From positions 1 to 5,685 of the forward strand of contig JBOGEX010000154.1 in assembly GCA_050741915.1 (NCBI GenBank): a stretch of 5,685 nucleotides of DNA. Direction: 5' to 3'. Position 1 is the first letter of the stretch. Every line of letters starts with the position of its first letter. The notes beneath the pieces were generated by a model. That model saw only the letters and a program-made list of their open reading frames with translations, was not told where the DNA came from and did not search any database. Shown here in pieces: positions 1-5,411 of the stretch. Source of the DNA: JACCTH01 sp050741915 (GTDB lineage: Bacteria; Actinomycetota; Acidimicrobiia; Spongiisociales; ZC4RG35). The translations under genes and the position numbers were made by a program.

Positions 1-2
1 AC

Positions 3-455
3 CTAAGCCTGGGCAATAGAACTCTCGGCGAGGTCGAACGCTGGTGCAATGGAGTTGCTGCTGAATTCCTCGTTCCCCCCGATCTCTTACACCGACAGAT
101 GAGCGACACCACCCCACCGGTAGATCAGTTAGACCGGCTCGCCCGAGAGTTCCGGGTGAGCACCCTTGTCATTCTTAAGCGGCTGCACGAGGGGAACTAT
201 CTGGATTGGGGTGAATTCAGAGCCGCGTATGTGGCAGAAGTAGACCGGGTGCTCGAACTAGCGGGCCAAGACGAGGGGCAGCAGGGCGGCAACTTCTACA
301 ACACCCAGCCACTTCGGGTCAGCAAGACCTTTGCCCGCGCATTGGTTTCCGAAGCGATCGCCGGAAGGACGACCTACACCCATGCGTTTCAGCTGCTCGG
401 CATTCGCAAATCGTCGACTCTGTTCCAGCTTGGCGAGCATCTCGGCGTTGCCTAG
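3..455 (+). CDS. ImmA/IrrE family metallo-endopeptidase (COG2856/DUF955), 3' part only; likely antitoxin/regulator of the PIN partner
   Basis: Frame 3 is open from the window edge to TAG 453-455, so this is the C-terminal 150 residues of a longer gene. The ATG at 99 is internal, because family sequence continues upstream of it. Fragment residues 12-26 (E-x-W-C-N-x-x-A-A-E-F-L-V-P-P) match the conserved segment that follows the HExxH zinc motif in ImmA/IrrE peptidases, and E12 is the expected third zinc ligand. Then come the typical 'LDxLAxxFxVSxxVILKRL' helices (about 41-61) and a C-terminal 'GGNFYNTQ' region (about 95-102). HExxH, and the N-terminal XRE HTH common in this subfamily, would lie left of the window and cannot be checked. 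Known members act as site-specific proteases or, fused to XRE, as antitoxins. The one-base overlap with the DUF4411 PIN gene supports the antitoxin/regulator role, which is an inference. Confidence 0.9.
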   Translation, partial: LSLGNRTLGEVERWCNGVAAEFLVPPDLLHRQMSDTTPPVDQLDRLAREFRVSTLVILKRLHEGNYLDWGEFRAAYVAEVDRVLELAGQDEGQQGGNFYNTQPLRVSKTFARALVSEAIAGRTTYTHAFQLLGIRKSSTLFQLGEHLGVA

Positions 456-946
456 TGGCAAACGTGTTAGATGCGGACGTGTTCATCCGTGCCAAAAACG
501 ATCATTACAGCTTCGAAACTGTTCCGGGCTTCTGGACGTGGCTTAAAAACGCGAATGCCAATGGAGACGTCTTCAGCATTCAGCGAGTTAGAGACGAGCT
601 CCTGGCAGGCGACGATGACCTCACCGAGTGGGCGAAGGATCGGCACGACGAATTCTTCCTGCCTCCAGATCCACCGTTGCTGGCGGCGCTAAGTGTGGTG
701 GCAACCTGGGTTACGTCCGAGCCTCGCTTTACGGAGGCGGCCGTGCGTACGTTCCTCGATAGCGCGGACTACTTTCTTGTCGGCCAGGCCATGACGAGAG
801 ACATGATTGTCGTGACCCATGAGGTGTCGGCCCCTCAGTCACGGGCGACCGTCAAGTTGCCAGACGCCTGTACCGCGATGAATGTCGCCTATATGAGCCC
901 CTTCCGGATGCTTAAGAACGAGAACGCAGTGTTCGTACTGTCGTGA
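455..946 (+). CDS. DUF4411 family protein, PIN-domain ribonuclease-type toxin
   Basis: This 163-residue protein starts at GTG 455, whose first G is the last base of the upstream TAG, so translation is probably coupled; no clear Shine-Dalgarno is visible. The start gives the usual N-terminus (M-A-N-V-L-D-A-D-V-F). DUF4411 hallmarks are the first PIN acidic residue(s) in LDAD (D6/D8), 'AKNDHYSFE' (13-21), 'PGFWTWL' (24-30), 'VFSIQRVRDELLAGDDDL' (39-56, E48), 'ADYFLV' (104-109, D105), 'VVTHE' (119-123) and 'KLPDAC' (134-139, D137). Length and motif order look intact. PIN proteins are metal-dependent ribonucleases acting in the cytoplasm, and DUF4411 members commonly sit directly after XRE-ImmA/IrrE genes as the predicted toxin of a type II-like pair. 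Family assignment is secure; toxicity and RNA target are inferred. Confidence 0.93.
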   Translation: MANVLDADVFIRAKNDHYSFETVPGFWTWLKNANANGDVFSIQRVRDELLAGDDDLTEWAKDRHDEFFLPPDPPLLAALSVVATWVTSEPRFTEAAVRTFLDSADYFLVGQAMTRDMIVVTHEVSAPQSRATVKLPDACTAMNVAYMSPFRMLKNENAVFVLS

Positions 947-955
947 CGCTCGTCA

Positions 956-1189
956 CTAGTCGCCAGTATTCGGCTCATAGCGACTGCTGAGTAGCCACTC
1001 GAAGACTTCGTGTCGAAGGAATGTGAACTTGCGACCGCCGGGTTTGCGATGAGCCGGGATTATTCCTTCCCGAACCCAGGCCCGAACGATCTGCTCGTTG
1101 GTGTGGAGAAGGTCCGCGAGTTGCCTGCTATCCATCACCGCTGGCACATCGGGATACCAGCGGTCGTAGTCGATGGTTCCCTCAGTCAT
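956..1189 (-). CDS. Small excisionase/MerR-type helix-turn-helix protein (second of tandem pair)
   Basis: This 77-residue protein is essentially one winged HTH of the HTH_17/excisionase type. Residues 17-30 contain the first helix (DSRQLADLLHT), 31-42 the recognition helix (NEQIVRAWVREG), 44-56 the basic wing (IPAHRKPGGRKFT) and 59-67 a closing helix (RHEVFEWLL). The ATG at 1189 overlaps the stop of the upstream HTH gene as ATGA (1186-1189), with AAGGAG about 11 bases upstream, indicating translational coupling. Excisionase-like proteins bind DNA to direct recombination or act as small repressors; the exact role here is unknown. It is a recognisable relative of its neighbour (same order: helices, 'P-A-x-R' before the wing, aromatic-basic-E-V helix). 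It converges on the DUF4411 gene with 9 bases between the stop codons. Confidence 0.85.
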   Translation of the reverse strand: MTEGTIDYDRWYPDVPAVMDSRQLADLLHTNEQIVRAWVREGIIPAHRKPGGRKFTFLRHEVFEWLLSSRYEPNTGD

Positions 1190-1422
1190 CCCTCATCCGG
1201 CTCCTTTTCGCTCTCCGGATCTTCAACTCGGCGCATCGTTGCGATCACTTCCTCACGAAAGAATCGAAACTGCTGACCCCATCGCATGGCCGGGAGCTCC
1301 TTGCGGTGCACCTTGTCCCGCACGTCACCGATCGTGCAATGCATCATCTCTGCAACGTGCGCGGTCGTCAGAAGGGTGGGGTAAAGGCGGCGCAGTTCGT
1401 CAGCTGGATCTTGCTCGGCCAC
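1186..1422 (-). CDS. Small excisionase/MerR-type helix-turn-helix protein (first of tandem pair)
   Basis: This 78-residue protein starts at GTG 1422. An in-frame stop lies three codons upstream, so no longer start is possible, and there is no clear Shine-Dalgarno. The HTH_17-like domain spans about residues 16-63: 'LTTAHVAEMMHCT' (18-30), recognition helix 'GDVRDKVHRKELPA' (32-45), wing 'MRWGQQFRFF' (46-55) and helix 'REEVIATM' (56-63). The C-terminal tail is acidic (DPESEKEPDEG). It overlaps the next HTH gene by four bases and resembles it along its length, suggesting duplication and possibly a heterodimer or two related site-binding proteins. It follows the HEPN gene and a 31-codon ORF on the same strand. 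The operator-like palindromes just upstream would suit autoregulation, which is inferred. Confidence 0.83.
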   Translation of the reverse strand: MAEQDPADELRRLYPTLLTTAHVAEMMHCTIGDVRDKVHRKELPAMRWGQQFRFFREEVIATMRRVEDPESEKEPDEG

Positions 1423-1425
1423 GCA

Positions 1426-1469
1426 AACATGTTAATCAACGTTATTACAGACTAGAACGCACTGGTTAA
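1426..1469 (-). promoter_or_regulatory. Palindrome cluster and weak promoter-like elements upstream of the HTH pair
   Basis: Just upstream of GTG 1422 lie the perfect palindromes AACATGTT (1426-1433) and AACGTT (1438-1443), separated by a short AT-rich spacer containing the near-dyad GTTAATCAAC (1431-1440). The stretch is clearly more AT-rich than its surroundings. On the minus strand TTAACC (1469-1464) could be a -35 and TAATAA (1447-1442) a -10 with 16-base spacing. TGTAAT (1449-1444) fits the -10 consensus better but spaces poorly. The palindromes would overlap the transcription start, an expected place for a repressor operator. These are weak matches read by eye. Confidence 0.3.
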
Positions 1470-1561
1470 GGAGTTTTGGGTCGGAAAAACGACGCGGCCA
1501 GCACGGGATTCGGGTCGAGAAAGTGCTCCATGTCGATCGCAACCCGATTGGAGCCTTCCAT
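1466..1561 (-). CDS. Candidate small protein (31 aa), coupled to the HEPN gene
   Basis: An ATG at 1561-1559 opens a 31-codon ORF ending at TAA (1468-1466). It is preceded at a 6-base spacing by a strong Shine-Dalgarno AGGAG (1572-1568) that overlaps the TAG stop of the HEPN frame (1573-1571). The peptide begins M-E-G-S-N-R-V-A-I-D and ends R-P-K-T-P, with a short hydrophobic patch (V-L-A-A-S-F-F, residues 20-26) but no convincing membrane helix. No family is recognised. The good ribosome binding site and its place between the HEPN gene and the HTH pair support a real small gene; the short length leaves it uncertain. Confidence 0.42.
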   Translation of the reverse strand: MEGSNRVAIDMEHFLDPNPVLAASFFRPKTP

Positions 1562-1570
1562 CCCCAACTC

Positions 1571-2632
1571 CTAGTCGGTTTCCTTCGGGGTGATAGTGGA
1601 AATCTCCTGGCCCAGCCTCGCAGCGGCTCGCGAAGGCGGAATGCCGTATCTGCCGGCAAGTTCGAATAGAAGCGCTATAAGAACGGCGTTGAAAGCTAAG
1701 TGAAGCCGCCTTGAAGTTTGAAGTTCCTCTAAGAAGTTGCCGCTTCGATTGCCGGCCATGGCCTCGGTCATGAGGCGTATCGCGTGAGCACCGTCCTCGT
1801 AGGCTGTGGATCCCAGTCCTGCCGCATCGTCAGATCCGATTTTTGCGAGGGAGGCTCCGACCACCGCCGCAGCATGATCGAGGGCTCCGCTGAGGAAGTG
1901 CTTGGCAAGGTGTTTGACGGCAACGTCGCACGCTCGCATCATCCCGACCACGAATGCCTCCCCGGTGGCATCCCGATAGATTTTCCGAAGCTCGGATTGC
2001 ACGGCGCCAGGAATCGGCTCACCACTTTCTACGTACGGCAGCATTAGCACCATCGCCTCGGCGGCTTGCTCCGCCCATCGCTTGTCATTGAGGGTGAAGG
2101 TTTGGCTTGGGGGAGGGGCCGGACGACTCGGCTGACGAGAGGGGTTGCTGACCTTCCGCGGAGTGTCTCCGCTTGGTGTTGTTCGGAGCGCCAGGCGTCT
2201 CAAGCGGGTTAGAAGAAGTCGATTCGCGATCCCAATGCCTTTCCGCAAGTCTGAATGTGCCGGCATGCTCCGATCACGACCGTGAGAGACATCATTCCTC
2301 GCTTGGCGAAGCCGGGCAAGCACATCGAGATCAGCGGTGCTAAGAGCAACGTCGTCGTTGGTTGCCGCGTGCTCGAGCTTGAACATGAGTGACGGTGAGT
2401 TCAGTTGTCCAATCAGGGTCTCGACCCTTGCTTGTTGGTCGCCAGCAAAATCTTTGGGCAACGCTTCACGAATCTTTCGGACCTCCGACTTCGTGAACAG
2501 GGGCGGTACGCGGATGCCAGCTGCATAGAACTCGAGGCTCTCCCAAAGGGCTATAAGCTTGCCAATCCGGTCGACCTCCTCGATGGCTCGCTGCCATGAG
2601 TCGATTGCTTGCCTCAGGGGTCTGAGGAACAT
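1571..2632 (-). CDS. HEPN-domain protein, C-terminal part (frame 2 of a split gene); predicted RNase of a defence-type system
   Basis: This is a 353-codon frame from ATG 2632 to TAG 1571-1573. Residues 6-32 (LRQAIDSWQRA...IALWESLEFYAAG) are a helical N-part typical of Apea-like HEPN domains. 'LARLRQARNDVSHG' (105-118) holds the HEPN signature R112-N113-x3-H117, the likely catalytic residues of a metal-independent ribonuclease. A Pro/Ser-rich linker (about 153-178) leads to a helical C-terminal region (about 180-345) that I do not recognise. The ATG lies inside the upstream frame. The smoothest reading fuses residue 6 onward to residue 291 of the upstream frame, so this is probably the second part of one roughly 639-residue protein rather than a separate gene. 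HEPN assignment is fairly firm; ApeA-like abortive-infection function is a guess. Confidence 0.78.
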   Translation of the reverse strand: MFLRPLRQAIDSWQRAIEEVDRIGKLIALWESLEFYAAGIRVPPLFTKSEVRKIREALPKDFAGDQQARVETLIGQLNSPSLMFKLEHAATNDDVALSTADLDVLARLRQARNDVSHGRDRSMPAHSDLRKGIGIANRLLLTRLRRLALRTTPSGDTPRKVSNPSRQPSRPAPPPSQTFTLNDKRWAEQAAEAMVLMLPYVESGEPIPGAVQSELRKIYRDATGEAFVVGMMRACDVAVKHLAKHFLSGALDHAAAVVGASLAKIGSDDAAGLGSTAYEDGAHAIRLMTEAMAGNRSGNFLEELQTSRRLHLAFNAVLIALLFELAGRYGIPPSRAAARLGQEISTITPKETD

Positions 2633-3491
2633 TGTCGAACCCTGGCAGCCGTGAGGAGGTCACTTCCAGTTGTGAGATTCCACCCTCGCTTGATCGTGTC
2701 TCGCGGGTTCCTCGAAGCCAATTCCGTCCCCAACGTCCGATGACGGCTGCCACTGGGTATCGGCCGAGAACAGCGAGAGTGCGCTCGCGGGAGTAGAGGA
2801 TCGACGTCGGCTGCTCGGGGCCCAAGAAGGCAGCTCGATGGTCCAGGAGTGCCACCCCTAGCGCGTAGTCGATCTCGAGAAGTCCTTGTTGCTCGGCTTC
2901 GAAAAGTGTTTGAGCGGTTACACGGGCGACAGCGATACCCGTGCAGGCTCGAAACGGTTCTGCGAGGTAATCGGAGTCGGACGGGACCTCGATCGGTGGC
3001 ACCCCCGGCGATGGGAGCAGCTGAACGCTCTCGACCTTGATTGGATGGGAGATGGCCAGGCCGTAAATCGGCACCACGACGCGGAATTCCTCGAAGAGGA
3101 GGTCCCCCAAACCCTCTACCGAGAGACTTTCGGACTCGATTCCTGAGATCATCATTACAGACCAAACAAAGTCCGCAGGCGGAGCGTCTCGGACCAGGAT
3201 TCCCGGAGTTCCAACGTCATTCAGAACGTCTGGCCAGCTTCGGATGTCTAGCTCGACAATGTCCGGATCCACTTCAATGGCGGAGTCAACCGTTCCTCGC
3301 AGGATCAGGTTGGGCACGCCATCCTCGAGCGTCAGGAGCTCGACCTCTGCATGCCAATCCATCGTGACGCGCAGCAATTCAGAACTCCTCATGCGGACTC
3401 GAGCCCTCGGTTGGGTGTTCGATCCTTGCTGCAATTCAGCGATGACGACATGCAGGAAGCTGGCGATTGAGTCGACCGTCAGTACCTGCAT
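2466..3491 (-). CDS. Large HEPN protein, N-terminal part (frame 1 of a split gene)
   Basis: The ATG at 3491 is fixed by an in-frame TAG at 3503-3501, with AGGG seven bases upstream as a weak ribosome site. The first about 290 residues read as a plausible mixed alpha/beta N-terminal region: 'FEEFRVVVPIYGLAI' (133-147), then 'VARVTAQTLFEAEQQGLLEIDYAL' (188-211), resembling N-terminal regions of large HEPN proteins that may sense a trigger. I recognise no named domain. After 'RLPGFDNVPQT' (281-291) the frame turns into low-quality sequence rich in R, S, P and H to the stop at 2466, while the other frame becomes HEPN-like at the same point. The break coincides with CCCC (2620-2617 on the plus strand as GGGG). 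Residues after 291 are therefore probably not native. Confidence 0.72.
   Translation of the reverse strand: MQVLTVDSIASFLHVVIAELQQGSNTQPRARVRMRSSELLRVTMDWHAEVELLTLEDGVPNLILRGTVDSAIEVDPDIVELDIRSWPDVLNDVGTPGILVRDAPPADFVWSVMMISGIESESLSVEGLGDLLFEEFRVVVPIYGLAISHPIKVESVQLLPSPGVPPIEVPSDSDYLAEPFRACTGIAVARVTAQTLFEAEQQGLLEIDYALGVALLDHRAAFLGPEQPTSILYSRERTLAVLGRYPVAAVIGRWGRNWLRGTRETRSSEGGISQLEVTSSRLPGFDNVPQTPEASNRLMAASHRGGRPDWQAYSPLGEPRVLCSWHPRTAPVHEVGGPKDS
2617..2620 (-). other. Frame-change site in the HEPN gene (run of four C)
   Basis: On the minus strand the reading is GTT CCT CAG ACC CCT in the upstream frame and AGA CCC CTG AGG in the downstream frame. Removing one C gives V-P-Q-T-L-R-Q-A-I-D-S-W without a break. 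A one-base C insertion, a homopolymer sequencing error or +1 frameshifting would all produce this picture; the sequence alone cannot choose between them. Confidence 0.65.
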
Positions 3492-3617
3492 CGATGAACC
3501 CTAGGAGCCGGATGAATGGTTGATCTCGAATGAAAGAGGAACCGGTCTCAGCGGCGTTCTGTGTCGAGGACTTCGGAACCCGACGCTCCGCCAGAGCGTT
3601 CTTTCTGCGGGATGTTC
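3492..3617. promoter_or_regulatory. Divergent intergenic region between HEPN gene and lipoprotein gene
   Basis: These 126 bases separate the two divergent starts and must hold both leader regions. I see no convincing -35/-10 pair on either strand. The visible structure is an inverted repeat ACGCTC-cgcca-GAGCGT (3583-3599), followed by the pyrimidine run TTCTTTCT (about 3599-3606) and GGGA (3609-3612), the probable Shine-Dalgarno of the lipoprotein gene. The hairpin could act as a leader attenuator or an operator. Confidence 0.35.
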
Positions 3618-4832
3618 ATGAAGTCTTCCCGGTCTCGAACAGCGCTGGTCCTCGCTATCGGGCTGCTCCTTTCCTTGGCCGGATGCGGGGAGTCGATCGC
3701 GGACGATGCGCCGCCACCTTCGGTGACACTTACAACTGTGGGAGCTACCTCGGCGGATGGCACAACTTTCGCACCAGGCACCACTGTCTCGGCTGAGGCT
3801 TGGCCTCAATCTCCCGTGGGAGTTCTGGCTTCAGACGATGGCGTGTTCCTGCTCCTGGGAGACGGCGCCGTCCCAGGTCCTCGACTCTGGGATCGGCCGT
3901 CCGGAGCAGCGTTCTTGGTTGGTGCTGATCTGGTGGTCGTCCAGGAGGCAACCGATCTGAGCATCAATCCGCCTGGCGTCATCATGACTTTCGACCGCGC
4001 CGGCGCCAGACCCCTTGTGACCGGCGATGGTGAGCTGTCGTTGCTCGGGGCCGGGTTCGTAGATGAACGCCCAGTGGCCTTTGTTAGCTCCACTACTGGC
4101 GGCAGCCCTGAGGACATGGACGAGCGCCTCCTGCTGGTGGATCACGTGTCTGATCAGTTCACCGATTTGGGGTCTGTCGGCGGCTGGGAGAGCGGGGTAG
4201 GTCGGGTTCACCTTGCCGGCGAGACGATCGCCTTTTTGACCTCAAGCGAGGATGACATAAGCATTCGGGCGCTATCTCTCAACGGGATCGAACTTTGGAA
4301 TCACCCTCTGGGTTCTGACTCTCATTTTTCGCTCGCGGCCCGAGCCGACACGCTTACGGTGCTGCAGCCCCGCTTTATCGAGCCCGATTTCGCTCCCGCC
4401 CTCACGTTGACTGAGTTCAACCTCATGGATGGTTCGAGTCTTGGTCAAACCGATCTCGAACTCGACCTTGGAGAAGAAGTCAAGATTGAAGGCGGGTTCT
4501 GTTTCACCGCCGAATGGTGGGGTGAGTCGATCCTTTGCGATCAAACGTATGGCGGCCCGATCCTGATCGACTCCTCAGGCTCGGTTCGATACTTCGGTCA
4601 TTTCGAGCAAGGAGTGGTCACCGCCGCCCGGGGACCAGCGGTGACAGATGAGGTGTGTCTGGAACTGGTTGGAGACGAGCGGAGTAACGTTGCCGGCCCC
4701 TTCTTCGTGTGCGAAACAGAATCGGGATTCGGCGGTCAAGTCTTTTCACGGGATGGTGTAGACAGCGCCGAAGAGGCTCTCAGAGCCTGGTTACAGGGTC
4801 CCAAGCCTGAGGAACAAGCAGTTGGCTACTAG
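3618..4832 (+). CDS. Secreted lipoprotein with beta-rich body, truncated in its GerMN domain by an in-frame TAG
   Basis: I chose ATG 3618 because GGGA (3609-3612) is well spaced and it gives a normal lipoprotein signal: K-S-S-R-S-R, a hydrophobic core (A9-L18), then lipobox L-A-G-C with C23. GTG 3561 and ATG 3612 are alternative starts with longer, odd N-termini. After a Thr/Ser/Pro-rich linker (about 24-60), residues 65-375 have repeating short beta-strand-like segments ending in D/G turns, compatible with a beta-propeller, though no named repeat is certain. Residues 382-404 (S-A-E-E-A-L-R-A-W-L-Q-G-P-K-P-E-E-Q) match the start of a GerMN domain, which stops at TAG 4830-4832 and resumes in the same frame beyond it. 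The product would be anchored to the outer face of the membrane. Its function is unknown. Confidence 0.82.
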   Translation: MKSSRSRTALVLAIGLLLSLAGCGESIADDAPPPSVTLTTVGATSADGTTFAPGTTVSAEAWPQSPVGVLASDDGVFLLLGDGAVPGPRLWDRPSGAAFLVGADLVVVQEATDLSINPPGVIMTFDRAGARPLVTGDGELSLLGAGFVDERPVAFVSSTTGGSPEDMDERLLLVDHVSDQFTDLGSVGGWESGVGRVHLAGETIAFLTSSEDDISIRALSLNGIELWNHPLGSDSHFSLAARADTLTVLQPRFIEPDFAPALTLTEFNLMDGSSLGQTDLELDLGEEVKIEGGFCFTAEWWGESILCDQTYGGPILIDSSGSVRYFGHFEQGVVTAARGPAVTDEVCLELVGDERSNVAGPFFVCETESGFGGQVFSRDGVDSAEEALRAWLQGPKPEEQAVGY

Positions 4833-5114
4833 GGATGGGACTTGACCCCCTACGAAAGTATGACCGGCTCCATTGCCATTTGGCGCGAAGACAACATCCT
4901 CTACTTGGACATCGGGGAGTGGGAGGTCGTGAACAACATTTCGACCTCACATGGCTCGGGGGTGTTCTTTCTTTCCCTTTTTGGCACAGCCTTCTCCGAC
5001 CCAACCGTCGAGCAGTTCGTCTTCTCAGTGAACGGGCAGAGCGGCCCGCTGCAGATTCAGGAATCCGAGTACTGCTTTCCGATCTCTTGGGACGATGTAG
5101 TTGGTTCACCGTGA
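4833..5114 (+). pseudogene. Rest of the GerMN domain of the lipoprotein, in frame after the TAG
   Basis: The same reading frame continues for 93 codons after the TAG, to TGA 5112-5114. It reads like the rest of a GerMN domain: 'GSIAIWREDNILYLDIGEW' (beta strands of the 'v.v.dg.a.vdls' type), then 'LFGTAFSDPTVEQFVFSVNG' (the 'T...fp.V..v.f.vdG' helix-strand). GerMN domains are found in sporulation protein GerM and in many actinobacterial lipoproteins. Without readthrough this part is untranslated, or restarts weakly at TTG 4842 or ATG 4860. The next gene overlaps this frame's TGA as GTGA, the usual layout for coupled translation, implying the frame was intact until recently. The undisrupted product from ATG 3618 would be about 498 residues plus one residue at the TAG. 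Confidence 0.75.
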
Positions 5115-5401
5115 GTGCGTGGACAATGCGCTTTCGGCGGACCCTCCTGTTGGTGGGAGTCGTAGCTGCGCCCGTCGTGCCTGCATGTGGGGTCGATCTG
5201 AATTTGGCCGTCGAGGAATTCAAGAGATGCATGACGGAGGCCGGTTTCCCCGTGAGTTCGGTAACGGTGGGAGAGCGACCACGCGACGGAGCTTTGAGTT
5301 TCGGATTCACGCTTGAGGTGCCCGACAACGGTGCAATGGCAGCAGCAGAGGTGTGCACTGGGCGAGCATCTTCCTTGGTCGGGCGCTTGCCCGACTCCTA
5401 A
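5111..5401 (+). CDS. Small putative lipoprotein (96 aa), coupled to the GerMN lipoprotein
   Basis: GTG 5111 overlaps the upstream TGA by four bases (GTGA). ATG 5126, five codons later, is an equally good start and gives a compact signal peptide (M-R-F-R-R-T-L-L-L-V-G-V-V) with lipobox V-P-A-C, C21 in that numbering. The mature part is about 70 residues, with two further cysteines (C35 in 'EFKRCMTEAGF', C77 in 'AEVCTGR') that could pair after export. The F-x-x-C-M-x-x-x-G pattern resembles small actinobacterial secreted proteins of unknown function; I cannot name a family. The coupling suggests it is made in step with the GerMN lipoprotein, perhaps as its partner at the membrane surface. The longer open frame from ATG 4835 is rejected because its first part is a shadow of the GerMN frame. 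Confidence 0.7.
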   Translation: MSAWTMRFRRTLLLVGVVAAPVVPACGVDLNLAVEEFKRCMTEAGFPVSSVTVGERPRDGALSFGFTLEVPDNGAMAAAEVCTGRASSLVGRLPDS

Positions 5402-5411
5402 ATAGTGAGCC

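Noticed and set aside
943..956. Inverted repeat GTGAC-gctc-GTCAC between the convergent stops
   Set aside because: Five-base stem with no T tract; too weak to call a terminator.
1432..1659. 75-codon minus-strand frame across the HEPN end and the small ORF
   Set aside because: Basic, Trp/Arg-rich shadow without a ribosome site; the 31-codon frame has a much better start context.
2614..3165. 183-codon minus-strand frame inside the HEPN gene
   Set aside because: Arg/Pro/Ser-rich composition, no family resemblance; shadow of the N-terminal HEPN frame.
4835..5110. Long plus-strand frame from ATG 4835 leading into the small lipoprotein
   Set aside because: Its first about 92 residues are Arg/Leu-rich shadow of the GerMN frame; the signal peptide begins only near 5111-5126.
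4780..5358. 192-codon minus-strand frame opposite the lipoprotein genes
   Set aside because: Low-complexity R/S/T composition typical of an antisense shadow; the plus frames carry signal peptides and domain motifs.
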